NCBI GenBank assembly: GCA_017390595.1
Contig: JAFPBC010000076.1
Coordinates: 1 to 6,882 of the forward strand
Source of the DNA: Selenomonadales bacterium
GTDB taxonomy: Bacteria; Bacillota; Negativicutes; RGIG982
Direction: 5' to 3'
DNA: 6,882 nt
Below, piece by piece: positions 1-5,445 of the stretch; position 1 is the stretch's first letter; each line of letters opens with the position of its first letter. The notes below the pieces were generated by a model. The model saw only the letters and a program-made list of their open reading frames with translations, was not told the origin of the DNA and did no database searches. The position numbers were made by a program, and so were the translations under genes.

Positions 1-249
1 GAATAAGCAAAAAAGCAATATAGCTCCCAAGATCAGACCAGAAAAAATGCCCGAATATTGAGAAGGAGTAGAGGTTGTATTGCTACGAGAACTTCTTTCT
101 GTATTTGTAGCACTGCAAAAATAGTCGTCGATATCCGAATCTGTTGTCGTGTTGCCACCTCTGAGAGGTAGTCTGTCCTCTTCGGATACGCGGCTGTTAT
201 AATCGTCTACGACCCAGTCGGGTATTTCGTAATTTTCTCTGCTACCCAT
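1..249 (-). CDS. N-terminal part of a small acidic, possibly membrane-anchored hypothetical protein
   Basis: This open frame starts at the ATG read from base 249 and runs off the left edge after 83 codons, so the C-terminus is missing. I do not recognise the family. The first 65 or so residues are polar and acidic, beginning MGSRENYEIPDWVVDDY, with a Ser/Thr/Asn-rich stretch around residues 50-66. The visible end (residues about 68-83, GIFSGLILGAILLFCLF) is hydrophobic and looks like the start of a transmembrane helix. There is no N-terminal signal peptide, so a cytoplasmic N-terminus with a downstream anchor is likely. The start is supported by a GGAGG-type ribosome binding site at 257-262 (7-nt spacing) and by a promoter just upstream. 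It is too short for the usual ORF cut-off, but the ribosome binding site, promoter and open frame agree. The function is unknown. Confidence 0.75.
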   Translation of the reverse strand, partial: MGSRENYEIPDWVVDDYNSRVSEEDRLPLRGGNTTTDSDIDDYFCSATNTERSSRSNTTSTPSQYSGIFSGLILGAILLFCLF

Positions 250-278
250 ATAGATACCTCCCAATGCTTTATATTATC

Positions 279-307
279 ATTGTACAATATTATTTACCAA
301 TATGCAA
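279..307 (-). promoter_or_regulatory. Sigma-A-type promoter of the small acidic protein gene
   Basis: On the minus strand a -35 box TTGCAT (307 to 302) is separated by exactly 17 nt from a -10 box TACAAT (284 to 279). Transcription would start near 272, giving a leader of about 22 nt before the ATG at 249. The -10 box lies inside a perfect 10-bp palindrome, ATTGTACAAT (279-288), which could be a repressor site or chance in AT-rich DNA. The glcF terminator at 441-475 lies upstream, so this gene should be transcribed separately. Confidence 0.65.
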
Positions 308-440
308 GTGAAATCGGATTATAATACAAGTTTTTATGTGTTTTCGATAGGTTTTGCGGGCGGGCAGAGTGGCGGATGGTGATTTTTAAGCAGTCTACAC
401 CGTAGTATAAGGTAGGCGAGGATAGGGCATAATGATATAC
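308..440. other. Intergenic stretch with no recognisable gene
   Basis: Between the glcF terminator and the promoter of the next minus-strand gene I find no open frame with a ribosome binding site on either strand. The only structure I noticed is a weak hairpin, CTAC/GTAG, near 394-404. The stretch 355-380 is G-rich on the plus strand. I see nothing that suggests an RNA gene. Confidence 0.5.
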
Positions 441-475
441 AGAAAAAGAAAGAGCACAGCATAAGCTGTGCTCTT
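441..475 (-). terminator. Intrinsic terminator after glcF
   Basis: On the minus strand a perfect 11-bp stem, AAGAGCACAGC / GCTGTGCTCTT (475-465 with 460-450), closes on a TTAT tetraloop and is followed by TCTTTTTCT. It lies 12 nt after the glcF stop codon and is a textbook Rho-independent terminator for the glcDF unit. Confidence 0.93.
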
Positions 476-486
476 ATCAGGTCGTC

Positions 487-1797
487 TTATTTTTTGCCGT
501 TTTTGTAGGATTCAGCCAATACTTGGATCGGATGGAATACAACTTGCGGCATTTTGTTCTGTACGAGACCGTCAGTGATGTGCATACGGCAGCTCGGGCA
601 AGATGCTGTTACATAGTCAGCATTCGTAGCTTTGATGTTAGCACATTTTCTGTCGTTGATCTTACGGGAAAGTTCATAATGCGCCAAGCTGAAGGAACCG
701 CCGGATCCGCAGCAACGATCATGTTCTTTCATTTCAACGAATTTAACGCCCGGGATGGATTTCAAAATTTCGCGCGGTTGCTGCGTAACTTTGATACCAC
801 GGATCATGTGGCACGGGTCGTGCATCGTGATCGTTTTGTTGACAGGACCCATGAGGGATTTGTCATAGCCGACTTCGATGAGGAATTCGCTGATCTCACG
901 TACTTTTTTGGAGAGTTTTTCTGCGCGAGCTTTCCATACCGGATCTTTTTCGAGCCAATGCGGATAATCTTTGAGTGCTTCTACGCAGGAACCGCAAGCA
1001 CCGATGACATAGTCAACGTCGAAACGTTCGAATTCTTCGATCGTTTTGCGAGCCATTTCGTTAGCGAGGTCGAAGTCGCCCGAAACGTGTACCGGTGTTG
1101 CACAGCAGTGCTGTTTGCCCGGGATAACAACTTCGATGTTGTTAGCTTTGAGAACGTCGATAACTGCCGTACCCATATCAGTGTACATGTAGTTGATCGT
1201 ACAACCCGTGAAGAATGCAACACGGAGTTTTGCGCCCGGAACTTTGATCACTTCAGGGAACTGGCTGCGAAGCGGGGAGGATGCGATCGGTGCAGTTGCA
1301 CGATTCGGGTCCATACCCGGCATCGGAAGGCGGGATACCGCTGCCATTTTACCCGGGATCTTTTTGAACGTCAAGCCACCGAACGTACCGCCCATTTTGA
1401 GTGCGAAGTCAAAGAGCTGACGGTTACGGAGGAGACGGAATACATTCTTTTTGATCGGATGGAGACCGCGAACTTTGATCGCAGCGTCACGACCGCGGAG
1501 AATGAGCTCGTCTGCAGGAACGCCGCACGGGCAAGCTGCTGCACACGATTTACAGTTGAGGCAATGAGCCATAATGGAGTCAAACGCACCGGAGATCGGG
1601 AGTTTGCCATTGAGGATAGCCTGCATCAAGGAGATCTTACCGCGAGCAACGGAGTGCTCTTTGCGGGTTTCTCTATAGATCGGGCAGACTGCTTGGCAGT
1701 TGCCGCATTTCATACAATTGGCTAATGCGTCATCAATGTCACGAAGAAGCGTTGCATCATGGGCATTGATGGCTTCGCGAGTGATTTCTTTTGCCAT
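487..1797 (-). CDS. glcF: Iron-sulfur subunit of a glycolate/D-lactate dehydrogenase (GlcF family)
   Basis: This 436-aa protein is the electron-transfer partner of the FAD protein encoded just upstream. It has two 4Fe-4S ferredoxin motifs: CxxCxxCxxxCP at Cys28, 31, 34 and 38, and a second at Cys79, 82, 85 and 89. Two CCG (DUF224) domains follow. The first has Cys199, the pair Cys231-Cys232 and Cys268/271. The second has HDPCH at 326-330, RCCGSGG at 361-367 and CPSC at 400-403. This order and length match GlcF and the iron-sulfur subunits of lactate-oxidising complexes such as LldF/LutB relatives. There is no membrane segment, so it is cytoplasmic or peripherally membrane-bound. The ATG lies 3 bp after the glcD stop codon, and its ribosome binding site is inside the end of glcD, which points to translational coupling. 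Family and cofactors are clear. The substrate (D-lactate, glycolate or another 2-hydroxyacid) and the electron acceptor cannot be read from the sequence. Confidence 0.93.
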   Translation of the reverse strand: MAKEITREAINAHDATLLRDIDDALANCMKCGNCQAVCPIYRETRKEHSVARGKISLMQAILNGKLPISGAFDSIMAHCLNCKSCAAACPCGVPADELILRGRDAAIKVRGLHPIKKNVFRLLRNRQLFDFALKMGGTFGGLTFKKIPGKMAAVSRLPMPGMDPNRATAPIASSPLRSQFPEVIKVPGAKLRVAFFTGCTINYMYTDMGTAVIDVLKANNIEVVIPGKQHCCATPVHVSGDFDLANEMARKTIEEFERFDVDYVIGACGSCVEALKDYPHWLEKDPVWKARAEKLSKKVREISEFLIEVGYDKSLMGPVNKTITMHDPCHMIRGIKVTQQPREILKSIPGVKFVEMKEHDRCCGSGGSFSLAHYELSRKINDRKCANIKATNADYVTASCPSCRMHITDGLVQNKMPQVVFHPIQVLAESYKNGKK

Positions 1798-1800
1798 AGC

Positions 1801-3183
1801 TTAGCACTCTCCTAACAATTTACCAGGATTCAAGATCAAGTTCGGATCCAAAGCACGTTTTACAGCTTTCATAGCTTCCATACCTGCTTTGCCGTGCTGG
1901 AATTCCATCCAAGGCAATTTGCCGAGGCCGATGCCATGTTCGCCGGAGAGCGTACCGCCGAGTTCTACTGCGCCGCGGAACATAGCGTCCATTGCAGCGT
2001 ATACGCGTTTCATTTCTTCTTCGTCGCGGATATCGCAAACGATCGTCGGATGCATGTTGCCGTCGCCTGCATGACCGAACGTACCGATCGTTACGTTGTT
2101 GTCAGCTGCTGCTTTTTCAACGAGAGCGAGGAATGCAGGGATTTTGCTGCGCGGAACCGTAGCGTCTTCTACGAACGTAGTCGGGCGGAGTTTTGCGAGG
2201 CAAGGAAGTGCCATACGGCGAGCCGTCCAGAGCTGTTCTTTATGTTCTGCCGATTTTGCAAGGTGAACTTCACCGTTGTTGTCAGCGAGGACTTTTTCAA
2301 GGCGTTTTGCTTCGTCTTCTACAACGATCGGGTTACCGTCGACCGTGCAGAGGAGGATAGCAGCTGCGTCTACCGGGAGACCTACGTGCATGAAGTCTTC
2401 TACTACGCGGATCGTTTTGTTGTCGATGAGTTCGAGCGTAGCCGGGATGATCTTAGCAGCGATGATACCTGCAACCGCGTTACCAGCATCTTCGAGCGTT
2501 TTGAACGTAGCGATCATGCTCTTATCTGCTTCCGGTTTCGGGATGAGTTTGAGGTATGCTTTCGTGATAACGCCGAGCGTACCTTCAGCACCCGTGAAGA
2601 GTTTCGTCATATCATAACCGGAAACGTCTTTAACGTTTTTACCACCCGTATGGATGATCTCACCGTTCGTCAATACGACTTCGAGACCCTGTACATAGTT
2701 TTTCGTGATACCGTATTTGAGACCGCGGAGACCGCCTGCGTTTTCGGAGATCGTGCCGCCGAGGCTAGCCGTTTTGACCGTGCCCGGATCAGGCGGATAC
2801 ATGAGACCGAACTGGCCTACATGGTCGTTGATGTCCTGTACGACAACGCCTACTTCTACTTCAGCGATGAGGTTTTCAAGGTCAACGTCGATGATCTTGT
2901 TGAAGCGGAGCATAAGAAGGACGATACCGCCTTTGAGCGGAGCCGTACCTGCGGAAAGGTTCGTACCGGAACCGCGAGTGTATACCGGAATTTTGTGCGT
3001 GTTGGCATATTTCAAAATTTCGGATACTTCTTTTGCCGTGCCGGGAATAACGACCGCATCCGGCATGTAAGAGTGACCCGGAGTTGCATCATACGAGTAT
3101 GCGTACAGATCTTCCGGTTTCGTCAAGACGTATTCTTCGCCGACGATTTTCTTTAATTCTTCGATCATTTGGGTGTTTTGCAT
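1801..3183 (-). CDS. glcD: FAD-linked oxidase subunit of a glycolate/D-lactate dehydrogenase (GlcD family)
   Basis: This 460-aa protein should oxidise a 2-hydroxyacid to the 2-oxoacid and pass electrons from FAD to GlcF. The N-terminal half is a PCMH-type FAD-binding domain: TRGSGTNLSAG at 69-79, PPDPGT at 130-135, GGTISENAGG at 142-151, and SGYDMTKLFTGAEGTLG from 188. The C-terminal FAD-oxidase domain carries EDATVPRSKIP (339-349), GHAGDGNMH (370-378), SGEHGIGLGK (413-422) and DPNLILNPGK (446-455), the set typical of GlcD and D-lactate dehydrogenases. The length is normal for the family. The ATG is preceded by AGAGGGG (3200 to 3194), with a rather long 10-nt spacer. The protein begins directly with family-like sequence. 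Without transport genes or an electron-transfer flavoprotein (EtfAB) nearby, I cannot choose between D-lactate and glycolate. D-lactate is my inference for a fermentative anaerobe. Confidence 0.93.
   Translation of the reverse strand: MQNTQMIEELKKIVGEEYVLTKPEDLYAYSYDATPGHSYMPDAVVIPGTAKEVSEILKYANTHKIPVYTRGSGTNLSAGTAPLKGGIVLLMLRFNKIIDVDLENLIAEVEVGVVVQDINDHVGQFGLMYPPDPGTVKTASLGGTISENAGGLRGLKYGITKNYVQGLEVVLTNGEIIHTGGKNVKDVSGYDMTKLFTGAEGTLGVITKAYLKLIPKPEADKSMIATFKTLEDAGNAVAGIIAAKIIPATLELIDNKTIRVVEDFMHVGLPVDAAAILLCTVDGNPIVVEDEAKRLEKVLADNNGEVHLAKSAEHKEQLWTARRMALPCLAKLRPTTFVEDATVPRSKIPAFLALVEKAAADNNVTIGTFGHAGDGNMHPTIVCDIRDEEEMKRVYAAMDAMFRGAVELGGTLSGEHGIGLGKLPWMEFQHGKAGMEAMKAVKRALDPNLILNPGKLLGEC
1807..1812 (-). 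promoter_or_regulatory. glcF ribosome binding site inside the glcD C-terminus
   Basis: GGAGAG, read from 1812 to 1807, encodes the Gly-Glu just before the final Cys of GlcD and also lies 9 nt before the glcF ATG. The two genes are separated by only 3 bp, so ribosomes finishing glcD sit on the glcF start. This fits production of the two subunits in a fixed ratio. Confidence 0.7.
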
Positions 3184-3249
3184 ATTTTTTCTACCCCTCT
3201 ACAAAAAATTTTTTAAAGAAATGAAAAATTTAAACTATTCATATATATT

Positions 3250-3278
3250 AGTATATAACTAATTGACAGAAAATTAAA
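3250..3278 (-). promoter_or_regulatory. Probable glcDF promoter
   Basis: The minus strand upstream of glcD is very AT-rich. The best-spaced pair is TTTAAT (3278 to 3273), 17 nt, then TATACT (3255 to 3250). The -35 is poor and the -10 good, which suits an activator-dependent promoter. Alternative -10 boxes lie within 10 bp. The leader would be about 60 nt. A small inverted repeat, TTAGT-N5-ACTAA (3248-3262), covers the -10 box, and a larger one lies upstream at 3291-3319. Confidence 0.4.
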
Positions 3279-3290
3279 TCGGGCATTTCC

Positions 3291-3319
3291 TGTAATGTAA
3301 TGTAGGGAAAAACATTACA
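3291..3319. repeat. Inverted repeat TGTAATGT-N13-ACATTACA upstream of the glcD promoter
   Basis: Two perfect 8-bp arms (3291-3298 and 3312-3319) are separated by 13 nt. The centre lies about 60 bp upstream of the predicted glcD transcription start, just upstream of the -35 box, where an activator would bind. No U-run follows the arms on either strand, so it is not a terminator. The left arm is partly reiterated (TGTAATGTAATGTA). It is a candidate binding site for a dimeric regulator of glcDF. The regulator is unknown. Confidence 0.45.
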
Positions 3320-3366
3320 AAAATACAAATAAAGAACATCATCAAATGTTAAAAAGATGATGTTCT
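3317..3366 (-). terminator. Terminator hairpin overlapping the end of the response regulator gene
   Basis: On the minus strand a perfect 11-bp stem, AGAACATCATC / GATGATGTTCT (3366-3356 with 3343-3333), encloses a 12-nt loop and is followed by an interrupted T-rich tail (TTATTTGTATTTTTG). The left arm falls in the codons for Glu-His-His near the protein's C-terminus, and the right arm contains part of the TGA stop. The tail is not a clean U-run, so efficiency may be moderate, and some transcripts may continue toward glcD. Confidence 0.65.
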
Positions 3367-3998
3367 ATCGCGTAGTTGACGAGCTCGGATTTTTTCTTGA
3401 TGTTCAGCTTGTTCATGATACGCGAGCGGTAGGTGTCGATCGTTTTGGGGCTGAGGGAGAGGATCTCGGCGATCTCGCTGTTGGTGAAGCCTTTGGCAAG
3501 ATAGCGGAGAACTTCACGTTCGCGGATGCTGAGGAGAATGTAGGGATCGGTCATGTCGGATTTCAGCGGCGCGGAGCGCAAAAGGCTGTCAATGAGTGTC
3601 TGCGAGATGGATTCGTTGAGGTATTTTTTGCCTTCGTATATTTTGTGTATCGCTTCGATGAGCTCGCTGTCGGCCGATTTTTTGAGCAGGTATCCGTCTG
3701 CGCCCGCCCGCATGACTTCTTTGATATATTCTTCGTCATCGTACATCGTGAGGACGAGGATGCTGCAGACAAGGCCGCGAGAGCGTATTTCTTTGATGCA
3801 GTCGATGCCGCTCATGTTGGGCATGGATAAGTCTAGGATGAGGATATCGGGTCTTTTTTCTTCGACTTGGCGGATGGCCGTAAGTCCGTCTTCTGCTTCG
3901 CCTACGACTTCGAATTCGGGCGAGAAGGAGAGGAGTGCTTTGAGTCCCGAGCGGATCAAGGTATGGTCGTCAGCTAAGATGATCTTGATGGTGTCCAA
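3342..3998 (-). CDS. NarL/LuxR-family two-component response regulator
   Basis: This 218-aa protein is a DNA-binding transcription factor switched by phosphorylation. Residues 3-120 form a receiver domain with the acidic pair Asp10-Asp11, the phospho-acceptor Asp56 (in LILDLSMP), Thr84 and Lys106. Residues about 152-214 are a LuxR-type helix-turn-helix, with LSIREREVLRYLAKG then TNSEIAEIL and the recognition-helix region SPKTIDTYRSRI. The total length is typical of NarL/DegU-like regulators. The frame stays open far upstream through lgt, but that extension is lgt read in another frame. The TTG at 3998-3996 is chosen because AAGGAGG lies 8 nt before it and the receiver domain begins at once. 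The gene starts 31 bp after the lgt stop with no terminator between, so it is probably co-transcribed with lgt. No histidine kinase is in the window, so its signal and targets are unknown. The adjacent glcDF operon is a natural target to test. Confidence 0.93.
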   Translation of the reverse strand: MDTIKIILADDHTLIRSGLKALLSFSPEFEVVGEAEDGLTAIRQVEEKRPDILILDLSMPNMSGIDCIKEIRSRGLVCSILVLTMYDDEEYIKEVMRAGADGYLLKKSADSELIEAIHKIYEGKKYLNESISQTLIDSLLRSAPLKSDMTDPYILLSIREREVLRYLAKGFTNSEIAEILSLSPKTIDTYRSRIMNKLNIKKKSELVNYAIEHHLFNI

Positions 3999-4006
3999 TG
4001 GGAACA

Positions 4007-4013
4007 CCTCCTT
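4007..4013 (-). promoter_or_regulatory. Ribosome binding site that fixes the TTG start of the response regulator
   Basis: AAGGAGG, read from 4013 to 4007, is a perfect Shine-Dalgarno sequence with an 8-nt spacer to TTG (3998). No in-frame ATG lies near it. An in-frame GTG sits within the ribosome-binding region itself and is therefore an unlikely start. Confidence 0.85.
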
Positions 4014-4029
4014 ATATAAATAGAAGATA

Positions 4030-4806
4030 TTAGGCAGATGTCGTTTGCTTGCGTTTGCCGAACCAGACGAAGCAGATGATGCCGATGATGATGACGGCAA
4101 GGCTGGTGAGCTGTGCCGATTTGAGTCCCCAAAGAAGGATCTCGTAGTCGCCGCGCAAAAATTCGAGGAAGAATCTTGCGAGCGAGTAGAGGATGGCATA
4201 GAGGGCGATGACTTGTCCGCGTGCGTGTTTCGTCGTGCGGAAGAGGAGCAGGATGGCGAAGATGATGACGTCAAGCTGTCCTTCCCAGACTTCGGCAGGC
4301 CAAAGCGGTACAGCGCCGTAGGTCTGATACGCAAGTGTCGTTGATGGGTACAGGATGCCGAACGACCCGCCTGTCGGTGCGCCGAACGCGTCTCCGTTGA
4401 GGAGGTTGGCGTTGCGGCCGATGGCTTGTCCGAGGATGATGGCAGGTGCGACGATGTCGGCGAGTGCAAGCGTGTCTATCTTATGATAGCGTGTGTAGAG
4501 CCAGCCTGTGATGATGCCGAACACGATGCCGCCTTGTATTGCCATACCGCCTTGCCAGACGTATGGGATCTCTGTGAGATGGTGCTGATAATAGTGCCAA
4601 TCGAAGAAGAAGACATCCCACAGTCTTGCGCCGACGAGCCCTGCGATGGCGCAGTAGAGGCCGAGGTCGGGGATGTGCTGATGGTATCTGCCGTCTTGTT
4701 TGGCGAGAAAATAGGCAACGCCCGTCGCGAGGACGATGCTCAACATAAGGACCATACCGTAAGCACGGATGGGAAAATCACCGATGAAAAAAAGATATTG
4801 ATGCAT
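4030..4806 (-). CDS. lgt: Prolipoprotein diacylglyceryl transferase (Lgt)
   Basis: Lgt is a polytopic inner-membrane enzyme that moves diacylglycerol from phosphatidylglycerol to the lipobox cysteine of prolipoproteins, the first step of lipoprotein maturation. This 258-aa protein has the family layout: several hydrophobic helices, IRAYG at 13-17, WQGGMAIQGG at 84-93, the signature GRNANLLNGDAFG at 130-142 (Arg131, Asn134, Asn137), PLWPAEVWEG at 167-176, and ARFFLEFLRGD at 210-220. Gln91 sits where E. coli Lgt has its essential His103, and Asp139 where E. coli has Glu151. These may be lineage variants. The frame is open for 58 more codons upstream, but the ATG at 4806 has AAGGAGG 4 nt before it, has a promoter placed for it, and begins with the typical Lgt N-terminus. 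It heads a likely two-gene unit with the response regulator. Confidence 0.93.
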   Translation of the reverse strand: MHQYLFFIGDFPIRAYGMVLMLSIVLATGVAYFLAKQDGRYHQHIPDLGLYCAIAGLVGARLWDVFFFDWHYYQHHLTEIPYVWQGGMAIQGGIVFGIITGWLYTRYHKIDTLALADIVAPAIILGQAIGRNANLLNGDAFGAPTGGSFGILYPSTTLAYQTYGAVPLWPAEVWEGQLDVIIFAILLLFRTTKHARGQVIALYAILYSLARFFLEFLRGDYEILLWGLKSAQLTSLAVIIIGIICFVWFGKRKQTTSA

Positions 4807-4845
4807 AAAGCCTCCTTGTATATAGAAGAAAGTTGCTTCATCTCT

Positions 4846-4874
4846 ATTATAGGAGGTGGAGGATCTTTCTACAA
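4846..4874 (-). promoter_or_regulatory. Sigma-A-type promoter of lgt
   Basis: On the minus strand TTGTAG (4874 to 4869), a 17-nt spacer and a perfect TATAAT (4851 to 4846) form a near-consensus promoter. Transcription would start near 4839, giving a leader of about 33 nt to the lgt ATG. Confidence 0.8.
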
Positions 4875-4884
4875 CCGATTTATC

Positions 4885-4914
4885 AAAGAAAATCGTCTGC
4901 CGTACGATAAACGG
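4885..4914 (-). repeat. Degenerate second copy of the terminator hairpin
   Basis: This 30-bp stretch matches 4962-4991 at all but four positions, offset by 77 bp and in the same orientation (both contain AAAGAAAATCGTCTGCC). Here the hairpin is weaker: CGTTTATC / GGCAGACG around a GTAC loop has one A-C mismatch and wobble pairs, followed by the same T-rich tail on the minus strand. It ends about 10 bp upstream of the lgt -35 box and may act as a backup terminator or be a decaying duplicate. Confidence 0.6.
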
Positions 4915-4960
4915 ATGTGCGGAGATGTTTTGGCGGGCGGGTACGGATATCTTTCGATAC

Positions 4961-4991
4961 AAAAGAAAATCGTCTGCCATACGGCAAACGA
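4961..4991 (-). terminator. Intrinsic terminator after the 135-aa protein gene
   Basis: On the minus strand a 9-bp stem, TCGTTTGCC / GGCAGACGA (4991-4983 with 4978-4970, one U-G pair), closes on a GTAT loop and is followed by TTTTCTTTT. It begins 7 nt after the stop codon of the 135-aa gene. Together with the lgt promoter it separates that gene from the lgt unit. Confidence 0.88.
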
Positions 4992-4998
4992 CTTGACA

Positions 4999-5406
4999 TC
5001 AGTTATGCGATCCGCTTCGCTCGGTAAGCCATGTGCGGACTTCTTCGAGGATATCTTCTTTGGCAGAGATGACAAGCTCTCCGCTCCATTCTTGGCCTGT
5101 ATCGCTGTCTTGCCAGAAACGGTTGTCTTGGAATGTGCCCGTAGGAAAGAAGCTGCCTTCCAGCGTCGTGACGAGACTGTCACGGATGCTCTGGTGGAGC
5201 GTTTTGCGGGCGGTCGACATCTGCGGTCTCGCAGTCGTTTCGGTAATGAGCCCACTAGTGCCTTGACGAATGTCGATATGGCTGAGCTGCTGACCGCTTG
5301 ATCGGGCTTCCTTGAGTGCTTGGCGAGCACAGCGTGATGCTTCTGCTCGGGAGATACTGTCATCGTGTACCGTGATACGCGTACTGCCGAGGATAAGTTT
5401 ATACAT
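4999..5406 (-). CDS. Hypothetical protein, 135 aa, divergent from leuS
   Basis: I do not recognise this protein. It starts MYKLILGSTRITVHDD and has no signal peptide or membrane segment, so it is probably cytoplasmic. Residues about 18-38 look like a charged, Ala-rich helix. Residues 60-84 are Thr/Ser-rich and probably helical. Residues 85-115 look beta-rich with aromatic residues (GSFFPTGTF, FWQDSDTGQEW, SGELVISA). The end (115-131) is an acidic helix, followed by SGSHN. There is one Cys (residue 26) and no obvious catalytic motif. The start at 5406 is supported by a perfect AAAGGAGG about 6 nt upstream. The frame extends 59 codons further, but that part runs through the promoter region. It has its own terminator and lies back to back with the leuS T-box transcription unit. 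The ribosome binding site, terminator and intact frame make it a real gene; its function is open. Confidence 0.82.
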   Translation of the reverse strand: MYKLILGSTRITVHDDSISRAEASRCARQALKEARSSGQQLSHIDIRQGTSGLITETTARPQMSTARKTLHQSIRDSLVTTLEGSFFPTGTFQDNRFWQDSDTGQEWSGELVISAKEDILEEVRTWLTERSGSHN

Positions 5407-5445
5407 GAAGTGCCTCCTTTTTTTGATAATAAGATATGTAGCGGG

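Noticed and set aside
523..1725. 400-codon open frame on the plus strand opposite glcF
   Set aside because: It is antisense to a gene with complete Fe-S and CCG motifs, its product has no recognisable domain and unnatural composition, and it follows from codon bias in glcF.
1894..3156. 420-codon open frame on the plus strand opposite glcD
   Set aside because: It is antisense to a full GlcD with all family motifs, and there is no ribosome binding site or domain signal. It is a codon-bias artefact.
3291..3319. The inverted repeat as a terminator
   Set aside because: No U-run follows on either strand, and a better terminator hairpin for the response regulator gene lies at 3333-3366.
3999..4469. 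N-terminal extension of the response regulator to 375 aa
   Set aside because: The extra 157 residues are lgt sequence read in another frame, Ser/Thr-rich and featureless. The Shine-Dalgarno sequence and receiver domain place the start at the TTG at 3998.
4807..4980. 58-residue N-terminal extension of Lgt
   Set aside because: It would cross the TATAAT/TTGTAG promoter. The ATG at 4806 has AAGGAGG and the usual Lgt N-terminus.
4426..5301. 291-codon plus-strand open frame across lgt, the gap and the 135-aa gene
   Set aside because: It spans two minus-strand genes, a promoter and two terminator hairpins, and its translation shows no domain.
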